DNA from: Spongilla lacustris | Taxonomy: Eukaryota; Porifera; Demospongiae; Spongillida; Spongillidae | Direction: 5' to 3' | Length of the DNA stretch: 64,000 nucleotides | NCBI GenBank assembly: GCA_949361645.1 | Contig: OX442415.1 | Location: forward strand, 6,064,023 to 6,128,022 | Shown here: piece by piece, positions 50,810 to 63,660 of the stretch | Layout: every line of letters starts with the position of its first letter | Position numbering within the stretch: position 1 is the stretch's first letter | Program-made: the position numbers and the translations under genes | Notes under the pieces: model-generated | Databases searched by the model: none | What the model saw: only the letters and a program-made list of their open reading frames with translations | Told to the model about the DNA's origin: nothing

Positions 50810-50931
50810 AGACATGATTTATACACACACCCTTGGACGGTGATGTAGTCACTCTACCCCCCAAGACATGATTTATACACACCCCCTAGGACAGTGATGT
50901 AGCCACACTACCCCCCCCCCCCAGGGGAGTT
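50810..50931. repeat. C-rich array, left piece split by the 6-kb element
   Basis: Units AAGACATGATTTATACACAC and CCCCTAGGACAGTGATGTAG lead into poly-C at 50920. The same type of unit resumes at 56960. This indicates a single array interrupted at 50932/56958. Confidence 0.75.
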
Positions 50932-51749
50932 AAGGCATGGGTAAAATTTATTGCAGGAGTTTAATTATATTCATATTTTACGTGAGCGCACGTGATATTT
51001 TCATGCGGCCAAATTGTATTATTTTTTTGTAAATGTCTGTGCAACGTACATTCAGGACTCCTATCATTAATCCGTCATTCCAGTACCGCTCCGGTGAGTT
51101 TTTATCTTGCTTGGTGTGATATGTAAAGCGATACAATGCAATGGGTGCTGATGACTAGGATGCGCTAGCTGTTCCTAGTTTTGTTTCAAAACAGCAAACG
51201 GTACCCGTAGCTTTACGCGCAGGTAAAAGCATATATCATTAGGGTTTAAGCTTAGCACACTCCCCTTTTCTCATTACGAAGCTTCTGCGTATCACCACGA
51301 AACATGTTCTATTTAAAGCACTTAAATTATACTGACGCTGTTTTATACTATGCAATATGTGTACTTAGCCCACAAAAGTGTATGGAAGCGATACACTGTA
51401 ATTGTACGGTATTAAGAATGCATCTTTCTAATTAGATCGCCGTTATCTGATGTTTCCAGTTCATGCAGAGAACAGTCTTTTTCACCATTGATTCTCGCCT
51501 TGTTTGTTGGGGTTAGCCTTTCAGGCATTCGTCAAGTAATAACCTTCAGTGTCTTGTCATGCTGCCTTCCCACTGATATTCTTGCCACATCGTTTTTTAG
51601 TCCTTTTTTTAATCTTGATTTTGTGTCTAGCTGTTCCTACTTGTATTCCCTAGAAACTTCTAACTTGTTCTACAGTTTTGGTTTTAAAATGTTTTTCCAT
51701 TGCAATACTGCTGACTGCTGTGTAGCACCATGTGACACTCGAGTGAAGA

Positions 51750-51975
51750 TCAGAGGGCTGGACATGTGACACTGGGAGCTGAAGAGGGCTGGACATGTGA
51801 CACTGGAGTGAAGAGGGCTGGACATGTGACACTGGAGTGAATAGGTGAAGAGGGCTGGACATGTGACACTGGAGTGAAGAGGGCTGGACATGTGACACTG
51901 GAGTGAAGAGGGCTGGACATGTGACACTGGAGTGAAGAGGGCTGGACATGTGACACTGGAGTGACACTGGAGTAT
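51750..51975. repeat. Minisatellite, short array (AGGGCTGGACATGTGACACT)
   Basis: Copies of a 29-bp unit GTGAAGAGGGCTGGACATGT + GACACTGGA. It shares its left flank with the larger array at 54655, showing that the array and flank were duplicated together about 2.9 kb apart. Confidence 0.9.
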
Positions 51976-52488
51976 CCTGCATGACAACTTCAACTTGTTG
52001 CTGTGATGCACAATCACTAGTTTGTACAATAGGCATTTGTGTCTATGCATTGTTCTTTTGACTTAGGGCGCAAGCCAGCCAGAGATTGTGTGTATATGCA
52101 TCGTTCTGTGTTTATTAAGTGTATGTAGGCATTTTCAAATTCTTTGGATTGCAACGATTTTTGCATCATTAGAAAGCTTTTAGTTTTGAAAAATATCTGT
52201 GTGGTATGATGAAGAAGGTCAAAACAAGGTTGTATACAGTGGAAACTTTGAGAAACTAAAAACTGAGGAGCAAAACACATGTCGTGGCGTATTGAAACGT
52301 AGGATGATGCTGAAGACTTAGAACTGACCAAATACGAACTTGGAGCTGATGTTGTGTGTATTGTTGTAATGAATTCCTAACATGTATGCATTGTTAATGG
52401 TCATAACTAACAGTCGTCTGTTAGCAAACTTTAGTATTGCATGGCATACATGTTTTGTTGACGCCTATTTCGTTTTCACATCTTGTAC

Positions 52489-53984
52489 CACTGTGCAAAA
52501 AGTTTGTTATACGATAGTGTATATATATGCGTATATTTGAGGAATGCGCAAAATATACCCTGTGTAGTATATTTGAAGTGTACGACCGCGTATATTTGAG
52601 AATACGCAAGTGTCAAATACGTCACCGTTTATATAAGCACACCTTCAAAATATACGATAGTGTATTCTTAAGAGTATATTTGAATATACTGTACTACTGC
52701 GTATATTTCATTCCATAAAATCCCACTGTTTACATAAGTATACCATAGAATTAATTCATGAGTGGTCAGTCCCGTACCCGGACCCACGTGAGGTAGGAAG
52801 GTGTGTAGGCATCGAAGTCGGAGTGCTACTTTGCTTCTATTAATGCTGCTGGACGTCAAAGGTTAGCTATATACATGTATGTCTGCTTGGTGTATATACG
52901 GCGGTAAATTTTGTGAGCGGTAGGCCGGGTCCATGGTGCATGGCTATGGCCTATGCTAACTCGCCAGTTGAGTTTGGTCATGATCACATCGGATCCCAGT
53001 AAATGCTACAATGGAAGCAGTAGAATGCCTACACAGTAGACCTTTATTGGACCCCTGTACAAATGTTTGTGTAGTACGATACAAAAGTGCTCCAATTAGA
53101 AATGTGGTTAACTAACCGTGCATGTGATTTGTAGATTTTAGGCGGGCTATTTCATGGTCGTGTTGAATCGCGCTGAGATCAGGGTTTTGATCGTTAAATG
53201 GCAATAGTTCGTCTTTCCAGAGTGTACAAGTTACCGGTATTATGTGTTGCAGTTGCTAAAGAATGAATTCACCTTTCTCTATTTGCACTAGGTTGGCAAG
53301 TGTCCTAAGTGTTCCCGTTCGGTTGAACAACCGAAATGATAGAACAACAGGCACAATGGAGCGCGATATAAAAAGGTATAGGCCTATTCATTTGTTGTGT
53401 TTTGCTAAGGTAACTTGCAGACTCCGACCGGACGGTACGGTAAGTGTTTAACCCGCACTGTTCCATTGTTTTAAGTCAAACATCGGAGATAGGAGACAAG
53501 AAAGGTAAGCATATCACTTACCCGATAATGTATCTGTTGCTTTATATATAGAATCATGTATAAACAGAACGAGGATATGATATGTGGTGAGTGAAATATT
53601 TTTTTTACGATATGAATTTATTGTTCGTATTCTGTACAGGTGCCTTGGATCGAATATATGCAGATTGCCGCCTCGGACTGTTAGTTTGTTGTTTTGTTGT
53701 ACATGTGCAAAATGATTAAAATTTTAAATTGACTAAACTGGATCGGGAACGAGGGGTGGGAGTGGTAGGAGGATAATATACGGAATATGAAGCACTAGTA
53801 TACGGTGACCGACAACGTAGCCACAAAAACGGTTTGCTAAGCAACCACAAATGTCACGTGATCGGTTATATTTGAATATACGCACCTGCGTATATGGTTC
53901 TATACGCTGGTGTGTATATTTAAGGTGTATATTCAAATATACGCTATAGAATACGCTATCGTATAACAAAGTTTTTGCACAGTG
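52489..53984. mobile_element. 1.5-kb TA-flanked element with CACTGTGCAAAAAG ends
   Basis: The left end CACTGTGCAAAAAGTTTGTT, then ATACGATAGTGTAT, is matched inverted at 53948-53984. TA follows the right end (53985-53986) and precedes the left end with one extra C (52486-52487). Next to both ends lie clusters of palindromic GTATATTTGA/TCAAATATAC motifs, which could be transposase-binding subterminal repeats. The interior has no convincing gene. It is nested between the duplicated minisatellite arrays of the 6-kb element. Confidence 0.78.
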
Positions 53985-54654
53985 TACACTGTTAACGGTA
54001 TAGGGTTTCAACAAGAAAGTTGCGCATGTCCATTGAAATGTAAGGCGCAAATTTATACGTGCCACTTTGAAAAGTCGTAACTCTGTAACGTTTCATCACA
54101 GAGCGACGAATCAGATATTTTTCAAAACTACTCGTATAAAGCTTTTTAACGATGCATAAATCTAAATAAAAGGCCGTTCAATTTTTTTCGGGTGCTCGTT
54201 TTTTTTAAATGAAGAGTGTCTGGTCAGCACCTGGGGTGTAATTTGACCCCGGATTCGGCTTTCGGGTGGAAATTTGACCCCTAACGTGCAGGACAGCCTT
54301 GGGGGAACAGACTTGTCAACATTTTTACACTAAACACTTTAATATCCTAGTGCTGCTAATGTTATTTCTAACGTTACCGTTTATCCAAGTGATGTGGTGC
54401 ATGGGTGGTGGTAGATGGAGAGACACTTTGTCTTTTAGAAATGATTGAAGTTTGGGAGGCTGCCTTGTGACATCAGGTGAGCAGTATTCTTACCACTACT
54501 AAAAATCTGACTGACAGCCAAGCACTTTCAGTGACATAACCTTCACGATGTTCTATAGCCACACACTACTAAAGTCTAACTACTACTTCTAACTTGTTCT
54601 ACAGTTTTGGTTTTAAAATGTTTTTCCATTGCAATACTGCTGTGTAGCACCATG

Positions 54655-55665
54655 TGACACTCGAGTGAAGATCAGAGGGCTGGACATGTGACACTGGGAG
54701 CTGAAGAGGGCTGGACATGTGACACTGGAGTGAAGAGGGCTGGACATGTGACACTGGAGTGAATAGGTGAAGAGGGCTGGACATGTGACACTGGAGTGAA
54801 GAGGGCTGGACATGTGACACTGGAGTGACACTGGAGTGAAAAGGGCTGGACATGTGACACTGGGGTGACACTGGAGTGAAGAGGGCTGGACATGTGACAC
54901 TGGAGTGACACTGGAGTGAAGAGGGCTGGACATGTGACACTGGAGTGAATAGGTGAAGAGGGCTGGACATGTGACACTGGAGTGAAGAGGGCTGGACATG
55001 TGACACTGGAGTGACACTGGAGTGAAGAGGGCTGGACATGTGACACTGGAGTGACACTGGAGTGAAGAGGGCTGGACATGTGACACTGGAGTGACACTGG
55101 AGTGAAGAGGGCTGGACATGTGACACTGGAGTGACACTGGAGTGAAGAGGGCTGGACATGTGACACTGGAGTGACACTGGAGGGATTAGGGCTGGACATG
55201 TGACACTGGAGTGACACTGGAGTGAAGAGGGCTGGACATGTGACACTGGAGTGACACTGGAGTGATTAGGGCTGGACATGTGACACTGGAGTGACACTGG
55301 AGTGAAGAGGGCTGGACATGTGACACTGGAGTGACACTGGAGTGAAGAGGGCTGGACATGTGACACTGGAGTGACACTGGAGTGAAGAGGGCTGGACATG
55401 TGACACTGGAGTGACACTGGAGTGATGAGGGCTGGACATGTGACACTGGAGTGACACTGGAGTGAAGAGGGCTGGACATGTGACACTGGAGTGACACTGG
55501 AGTGATGAGGGCTGGACATGTGACACTGGAGTGACACTGGAGTGAAGAGGGCTGGACATGTGACACTGGAGTGACACTGGAGTGATGAGGGCTGGACATG
55601 TGACACTGGAGTGAAGAGGGCTGGACATGTGACACTGGAGTGACACTGGAGTGAAGAGGGCTGGA
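54655..55665. repeat. 40-bp minisatellite, long array
   Basis: About 25 units. The dominant 40-bp period is a 29-bp unit (AGTGAAGAGGGCTGGACATG + TGACACTGG) plus an 11-bp partial copy (AGTGACACTGG); some units lack the 11-bp part. Since 40 is not a multiple of three, each reverse frame cycles through the unit. All three are open, giving long but spurious SSVTCPAL-type frames. Confidence 0.95.
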
Positions 55666-55905
55666 AGGACTAGTAGGTATGTGTTTGATATGGGTGATGG
55701 GGTGAGTGGATGGTGTAATGGATAGGTGATGGGTACATGGTGTTGTGGTTGGTGTAGGTATGGGTGATGTGGTTTGGTAGTATGATGTGTGGGTGATTTG
55801 ATGTCCCATCCCACCTTTCCCACCCATTCACCCCAGCTCAAGTTCACACACTGAAAAGCAGTGAAAGAAGTAGAGTATGTGTGAATCCTTGTATGTATAT
55901 GAAAT

Positions 55906-56084
<179 letters not shown>

Positions 56085-56959
56085 TCTACAGAACAGGAAG
56101 ACCAGCTGACAGTGCGGGTTAGTTACTATAATCATAGATGTAGATGTCTGTCTGTGGTCACTGTTTATCTGAGGTCATGTATGTGTATGTTTTCCCTCTA
56201 CAGATTCAAGACATTGAACCCCGCTATTATGACCACTTTGTGTTATTGTTATCTGATATCGCACGCGCGAGTAACTTCTGTGGTTATTCCTCTCACTGCG
56301 TACCGATTGTGAGGCGTGCTAACTGCTTTGCCTTGTTACCCTAATCTAAAGCAAAGCGGGATGCAGTTCTAACTGATGAATGTACATAACATACTTACCT
56401 ACCGTTGTGTGCCGCGTGAATCGTTCGTTGCTATGATACGGGCGGCGCGCGAAAATGGCTGTGTGAATTTCTTATTCCTTCCGTACGACAGTGAAGACAA
56501 AGGGGTAAAATTATTTTAAATACACCAAAATGTGCTCCACCTAGTACTCTATTTAGGTTGTGCCCGGTGGAAGCGAAATGCTTATCGAGTCGGCATAGAA
56601 AAATTTGTGTATACAGAAATGTTTTACATGACGAGAAGTATTATCACTTTTCTCCGTGAAGAAGTTGTTCTTTAGGAAATCCTACCGAGAAGTGAAAAGT
56701 ACTCATCAGTTGACGTGTATGGATGAAAAATGAACGCTGAAATACCCCGGCTTCACTGCCGTATAATTCGCTGAACAAAATATGATTATATTGCATCTAT
56801 GCAGTACTCACGTGATGCAATGACGTAACCATGGTGATTATAAAATTCCGCATCATTAATACTTTGATTTGATATCATACTTATGCATACATATTGCACA
56901 GTTCATGAACAATATGCAAAGTTAAAAATGAATGGCTACCCATGCCTTAACTACCCTGA

Positions 56960-57660
56960 GGGCCCCCCCAAGACACTTTTTGTAGACACCCCCTAGGACA
57001 GAGACATAGCCACCCTACCCCCCCAAGACACTTTTTGTAGACACCCCCTAGGACAGTGACATAGCCACCCTACCCCCCCAAGACACTTTTTTTAGACACC
57101 CCCTAGGACAGTGAGTGGCATAGCCACCCTACCCCCCCAAGACACTTTTTTTAGACACCCCCTAGGACAGTGAGTGACATAGCCACCCTACCCCCCCAAG
57201 ACATTTTTTATAGATACCCCCTAGGACAGTGACATAGCCACTCAACCCCCCAAGACACTTTTTGTAGACACCCCCTAGGACAGAGACATAGCCACCCTAC
57301 CCCCCCCCCCCCCCCAAGACACTTTTTTTAGACACCCCCTAGGACAGTCACATAGCCACTCTACCCCCCCCCCCCCCCCCAAGACATTTTTATAGACACC
57401 CCCTAGGACAGTGACATAGCCACTCTACCCCCCTCCCAAGACATTATTATTTATACATACATGTAACACCATAATAAAGTAATGTTGCCACACTACCCCC
57501 CCAAGAACAATAATTATCCAACATGATATGTACACAACCCCTAGGACAGTGATGTAGGATGTAGCCACACTACGCCCCGCCCCCCCCCCCCCCCAAGACA
57601 TTAGATTTTATGCTATGATGCCCCCCCCCCCCCCCCCCCCCCAGGACAATTTTCAAAAAT
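56960..57660. repeat. C-rich tandem array (CCAAGACACTTTTTGTAGAC units)
   Basis: About ten units of about 60 bp: AAGACACTTTTTGTAGACAC, CCCCTAGGACAGTGACATAG, CCACCCTACCCCCC. The first units are nearly identical and later ones are more diverged, with longer poly-C. The linker AGGACA links it to the 38985 array. Confidence 0.9.
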
Positions 57661-58018
57661 CCCCCCCAGGACACAAATTTTATGTCATCAGTAGGGGTGT
57701 ATACTTATTAACTGGAATAGCCCAATGTTTATGTATGATAAAGCAATGTTTATGTATGATAAAGAACATGGCAGCTACCAATCAGTAGTACTGGCAATAC
57801 AGGAGTACTGATCGCATGATAGAATACATACATGTAGATGAGTGAAGTTGATATGTCTTATATGAGCACATGGTCTTCTATTTAGTATTTAGTTTGGTTT
57901 TACACACTATTTTAGGATACTCCACTCCAAGAACACCATCGCGATAATACATTTGCGATAGATTGCAGTCTATACAAATGAGCTGACCATACTGAGACAG
58001 TTCCGATGTGTCTATAAA

Positions 58019-58549
58019 TTGATTTGCAATGTGAACCTATTCAAACATGGATCATCCGGCTCTTTTACAAGTACATTTGAGAGGATCTATAGTAAAGGAA
58101 TACTCCTCAAGATCTTAGGGTATACTGCGGAGGAACAGACGACGGCTGAAATTTCTCCCGGGGGAAAGGACCATAACCATTCAGCCATTGTATACAATGG
58201 TGGAGGTGTAAGCAGTACTGCAGTGCCCCATAATGTTGTCATCCCTCGAGATGAGGAAAAAACACTGAGGGAGCAGGAAGCAGCAGTAGACACACAAGAA
58301 CAGGAAAGAACACTACAAGTGCCGGAAGAATCAGTTGAATCACATAAACAGGAAGAAGCAGCAGGACAACAAGAACTAGAGGGAGTAGTTGAACCACAAG
58401 TATAAGGGCATACATGTAAATCAGGAGGGCAATATGATCTCCAAATCCCCAATGCATCTGGTTCTCATAAGCAACAGGAATTAGTTCAATCGACAACACC
58501 AGTCATTACAAGGAGCGGTCGTGTATCTAAATTTGCAAATAGGTTCTAG
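58019..58549 (+). pseudogene. LTR-retrotransposon pol C-terminal tail
   Basis: One frame runs through an in-frame TAA at 58403-58405 and ends with TTPVITRSGRVSKFANRF and TAG. The 'TRSGRVSK...NRF' motif is characteristic of the extreme C terminus of Ty3/gypsy-type and related polyproteins, after the integrase. Upstream is a Glu/Gln-rich linker (REQEAAVDTQEQERTLQVPE). The frame opens without an ATG and no integrase core is visible 5', so this is a truncated and stop-containing relic. Confidence 0.6.
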
Positions 58550-60450
58550 AAAAGGCCGGGAGATGTGGAGTGATGAACTATGGACACATTATGTTATGTT
58601 GTAATAATGCATGTGATGGGTGGTGATTTTAATTAGAGTTTTGACTATTACGTACAATACAGTACCCTGGTTATAGCCAGCTTGCTCACAGTACTGATCT
58701 GTAACATTGCTAGCTAACATGTCATTTCTGTGGTGTTTTTGTTGATCGTTTTTTTTAATGTTTGTTTTCACTGTACAGATCTTTCAACAGAAAACCACAT
58801 GTTGATAAAATGTGGTTTAGGATTTGTGGTATACATTTCTGTGTAAAATAGGTACTGTACATTGCTTTCTCTAGTTATTAAATATCAACCCACCAGCTCA
58901 CTTAGTCAATACATTTATTCATTTTAGAAGAAGTGCATATTTTAACATGACCAGCTGGAGGCCCACAGCTGCTAGACTGAGTATCATGACACCTAGTATC
59001 AATTCTGCATCTCGATTTTTTAAATCGAATCAGTGTAATTATGGTGCATATACATGTATCATTTTGATTGTTGTGTGCTGTAATTGAAGTCATATGAAAT
59101 AGACCCCACATGGAGATTTTTTAAATATTTAATTACCAGTTGTGGACCACAGCTCAGTCTTTAAAAAGGCGACTATACACTAGGCAACATGTTGTGTGTA
59201 ACTGAAATGTTCATGCAGTAGACCATCAGTAAACTATATCATATTCATTTGAGTTGCATGCCAAATTTTCCTTTATATGTTTTACTAGCCGTTTTTGAGT
59301 GATGCTCATACAAGATAAACATTACAAGGCCCAAATCAGTAACCTGTCCATGTATATGTACTCATTATGTTCTCACAACTGAATTAAATGTGGCAAGTAC
59401 CAGTTTTGAATGTACATGATTGCAAGTTCTTGATTTTGAGTTCTAGCTTGGTTGTCCTCAGTACCAGCAATGCATTAAATAATTATTCTGCACGTATATA
59501 TTTTACATATATACATAATAAGATCTTATATGTAGAGTTGCTTTGTGTGTCAGTGTATGCAACTGGAATTACAGAGTTAGGTCCAGGCAAGTATTATTGT
59601 ATGTACACATGTATGTTCACAAATAAGTGCAAGGCACAAGAAAGGCTAGGTGTGTTTTAAGGGGCCGGGCTGGAACGGCATAGTTAGAATACACTTTCAG
59701 CCTCTCCCACCCCCTCTTAATTTATCGTCTTTGTATTGCTCATGGAAGGACAGAAGATGTATTACATGTACTTGGAGTGACTAGCTGGATCGCACAGCAT
59801 ACATGTACTGCCACATGAGCTGCCTAAAAACATCATCATCCTGAGGCATATGATAAGATATGAATGTATCAAAAACTTGCCTCACCTCACAAAACGTTTG
59901 AACTTCCCCTGTTATGAAAGATCTGCCCTGGTGTCCAATTAGTGCAGGCTAGACACATGTCCTCTGCAATAAAGTTCGCTAGCTATGCAATTACTACAAT
60001 GGCTGGGGTATTCCTGTGTTATCTTTACCCACAATTGCCACTCAGGCTGAATGTTGAGGTCAGCAGTGGTCACTAAAAATAGAACCCTAGCCTGTCTGAT
60101 ATCTGTACATAAGAAATCCCTGCTGGCCAGCTCCTTCCACTGGCAAAACTCTTATTTAATGCATCTTTAACCTCTGCATCTTCTATGATAAACAAGTCTG
60201 GCATTGAAGGTGACAAGAAGTGGCCATTACATGGTATCACTGACTAGGAAAGATCTAGAGATGTAAGCTTATTTACCCAGTCCTTCAATATGAATGCATG
60301 AAAACCACACATCATCCATCCAGTGTCACCAGACCCAAATCAGAGTCTACATAACAATGGTCATCACTTACAGCATGACATCACATACATGATGTCATTC
60401 TGTAAGCGATGATGTTCATTTGGGTCTGGGTACGAGACTATTTTAGGAGA
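58550..60450. other. No gene recognised
   Basis: AT-rich sequence with short unconserved frames. No paired repeats were found. Confidence 0.45.
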
Positions 60451-60452
60451 TA

Positions 60453-61250
60453 TGGGACAGTTTCCGCGAAAATGTCACCCTATTATCACATTATAATGTT
60501 ATCAAAATGCTTCATGTTTGAATCGTTATATATCTTCCGAACGCTAAACGCTATCGACTTCCTATTTTCAGCATTTATACTACACCATTTGTCTACGACA
60601 AATTACATTTTGGAGTCTTGCACTTGCTCCACGCCATTATTACAACGTTCGATACCCGACCAGGTTCAAACCCGCTATAACTTTAGGTAGGAGTAATCAA
60701 ATCGCTTCAAATTCGGTTTGTAGGTACAGAGGTCTTATACCTATTGATTTGTTCTGTTCGTTGATTTTTATGCCATCCATTACGGTGATACAGTTGAACA
60801 AACTACGTGCACCTTTTCCCGCTCGATTCGCACCAATGGTATGAGCGGGATGCGATTTGCCAAAATCTTTGGCGCGAATCGAGCGGGAAAAGTGAACGTA
60901 CTTTGTTCAAATGTATCTCCGTAATGGATGGCATAAAAATTAACGAACAGTACCAATCGATAAGTATAGGACCTCTGTACCTACAATTTGAAGCGATTTC
61001 ATTACTCCTACCTAAAGTTATGGCGGGTTTGAACCCAGTGGAGTATCGAACATTGCAATACTGGCGTGGAGCTAGTACAAGACTCCAAAATGCAATTTGT
61101 CGTAGAGAAATGGTGTAGTATGAATTGTTGAAAATAGGAAGTCGATAGCGTTTAGCGTTCGGAAGATATATCGATTCAAACATGAAGCATTTTTATAACA
61201 TTATAGATTCTAATGTTATAAAAGGGTGAATTTTCGCGGAAACTGTCCCA
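60453..61250. mobile_element. TGGGACAG foldback transposon, copy 2 (798 bp)
   Basis: Starts TGGGACAGTTTCCGCGAAAA and ends with its inverse. TA flanks both ends (60451-60452 and 61251-61252). It shares the internal arms and the GAGCGGGA centre with 14221-15040, at visibly less than full identity. Overlapping sense and antisense frames within it are due to the palindrome. Confidence 0.82.
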
Positions 61251-61467
61251 TATGTATATACTTTTTATATACCTGTTTCTGCACTTATTTCTATCCACAG
61301 AATTTCAAAAACGGCTGTATTGTGCAACAAAAGTGCCATAAAGGATTAGAAGCCTGGGGCACATATCAAAAGTGTACAGCTTGCTAAACTATATGTATCA
61401 CCTATAGAAGACTTAACGCATCATGCTGTCAATAGTCAGTCAAAGTATGTGTTTGATTACCACCTAT

Positions 61468-61469
<2 letters not shown>

Positions 61470-61534
<65 letters not shown>
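61470..61534. repeat. (TG)n microsatellite
   Basis: An uninterrupted TG run of about 65 bp. Confidence 0.95.
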
Positions 61535-61536
<2 letters not shown>

Positions 61537-62989
61537 TTATTTTGTCCTGGTATTGAAATATTTGGTTTGCAAAATAGCAATTAAGCTCAATTAACCACAC
61601 AGTAGTGAAGAGTTATAAACCCATTCCAATCTTGTATAAGGTATGCATGTAAGTCTGGCTTTGAAAATTGGCAGTGGAGGATGCGATATTAGGTTTTTAT
61701 TAGTTGTGTGCTTTGTGTGTGAGAGATTATAAAACATACATGTATGTGTAGTTGGTCACATGGGGAAGAAGCAAGACTGGGCCCTTGACCATATATGCAC
61801 AGCACATAGCTTTAGCAGCTGGGATAGATAGTATCTCAACACCTCAACAACACATACCTTCCCACATGTACATACTCATACCAGCTGCCAGACCATAGCT
61901 TGCTACAAGTTAACATGTCTGGGAGATGTTTTGAAGCATATGGTTATAGCATGTCCCTTCAGCATGCCAATCATTTCTGCATTCCTGTACTGTTACACTA
62001 CATGTAGCACTGACAATAATATTAACCTAGCAGAGTTGCCAAAACCCAAGTGGGCTAAACTTTGCATAAATGCATGTATTGTGAGCATTGTTTTAAAATA
62101 GCAAGCAATATCTTGTGGTGCCCAATACAGAGGCAGCATTGCCGTGCTGTAGTGCAATTGACACTCTCTGGAGAAGGAATGAGAGGGACTGGTGATCATG
62201 TGTCATGCTCTGCTGACGCCTGCTGATATCAGTGAGCAAACTGAGAGCATCAGGGCCAAGGGCACCAGAGGTCTCAATCGCAATTGGTACAGAATGGTGG
62301 GATTTGGACAGCAGAGCATATTTCTCCTTCTTCCTGGCTTCAGCAGCTGTGCTATAGCTCTAGCTTCCCTACAATAATAACTGGGAATACTTATTTTAGT
62401 CTTCAGTGCTTTAAAAAAAGAAATTTCTTTTTACTAAGGCACTGTCTAGTATTAACCCTTTGTACATGTAGAAATCTATTTTGTGAGCACTGTGTTTATT
62501 TTTCGCAGCAGTTTCTGGGATAAATCATTGAAGCCTCCAGTCTACAAATATCTATAAAGTTATTTACTATCCAAATACTGAAAGTGAAAATGCGGTTATA
62601 CTATTATTTTAAGCTGACTCTGAGGATTCAAACAATATTGTGTAGTGACCATATGTAGTGGTCATGTGATGCACTCCTTATAAGGGTAGTGGTGCTCATG
62701 TGGGGCAGCTGGTAAGTGACAGGTGTACATAGGAGGACAATAGATGTGAACACACAAAGTGACCTTTATGAAAGCATAACATATGAAGATCATTGTCAAA
62801 CCATGTACATGCATTGACATGCACAGCACTTTTAATCATGTACACACACACACATGTTCACATGTTCGTAGTGCAAGTTACAAAAGGAGAAAAGGGTTGC
62901 AAGATGCGTCAAAATGCTTGAGGTTACAAAACTTGCCCCTGCACTCTCCCTTGCATGCCTCATGTACTGCCCACATCAGCAGGATGAAG

Positions 62990-63660
62990 ATTAGCTCTGT
63001 CCCCTGGCCCTGGTTTATTAAAGTTATGGGGGTGGAAAACAGGGCCTGCTATACACTGGCAGGGTCCTAGCGCACATGTGCTAGCCATTACCAATACGCT
63101 TGGTAATCGCATTCTTACTTCTAAGATTGGTACGTGTAGGCTGGCCACCTCACGCTACTTGCCATCTTTAGCCGAAGCCACAATGCTGACAACCTACTTG
63201 AACTCTTGTGGTGTGCACTGATTGGGGACTACCCTACATTTGGAAAACCTTTGGTGACGAGAAGGAGTCTGGTATCAACGGACAAGGCCTTTGTGCCAAG
63301 TGTAGGGTATTTCCAATGAGTGCACACCACGAGAGTACAAGTATGTTGTCAGCATTGTGGCTTCGCCTAAAGATGGCAAGTAGCGTGAGGTGGCCAGCCT
63401 ACACGTACCAATCGTAGAGGTAAGGATTTGGTCCAAGGAGCAAGGGTAGTAAGTCTACGTACGAAACTCTACATATACGACAGTCTGGGACGAGGAAGAG
63501 TTTACGCTGAGAACGAGATGGTGTACGGAAAGGTTTACACACAAGTATGCGATTACCAAGCGTATTGGTAATGGCTAGCACATGCGCACTAGGACCCTGC
63601 CAGTGTATACCAGGCCCTGTTTTTCACGCCCGTAAATTTAATAACAGGGTCTGGGGATGA
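62990..63660. mobile_element. Palindromic foldback element with CAGGGCCTG arms
   Basis: The left arm (CAGGGCCTGCTATACACTGG from 63040, TTACCAATACGCTTGGTAAT, GGTACGTGTAGGCTGGCCAC, CAATGCTGACAACCTACTTG) is matched inverted up to 63619. Weaker pairing extends outward through ATTAAA and CCCTG. The arms flank a small unique centre near 63250-63300, with one extra unpaired block in the right arm (63420-63540). Ends and target duplication are not fixed. It is probably non-autonomous. Confidence 0.6.

Noticed and set aside
54655..55665. CRISPR-like regular repeats
   Set aside because: Units are contiguous with no unique spacers, in a eukaryotic context; an ordinary minisatellite.
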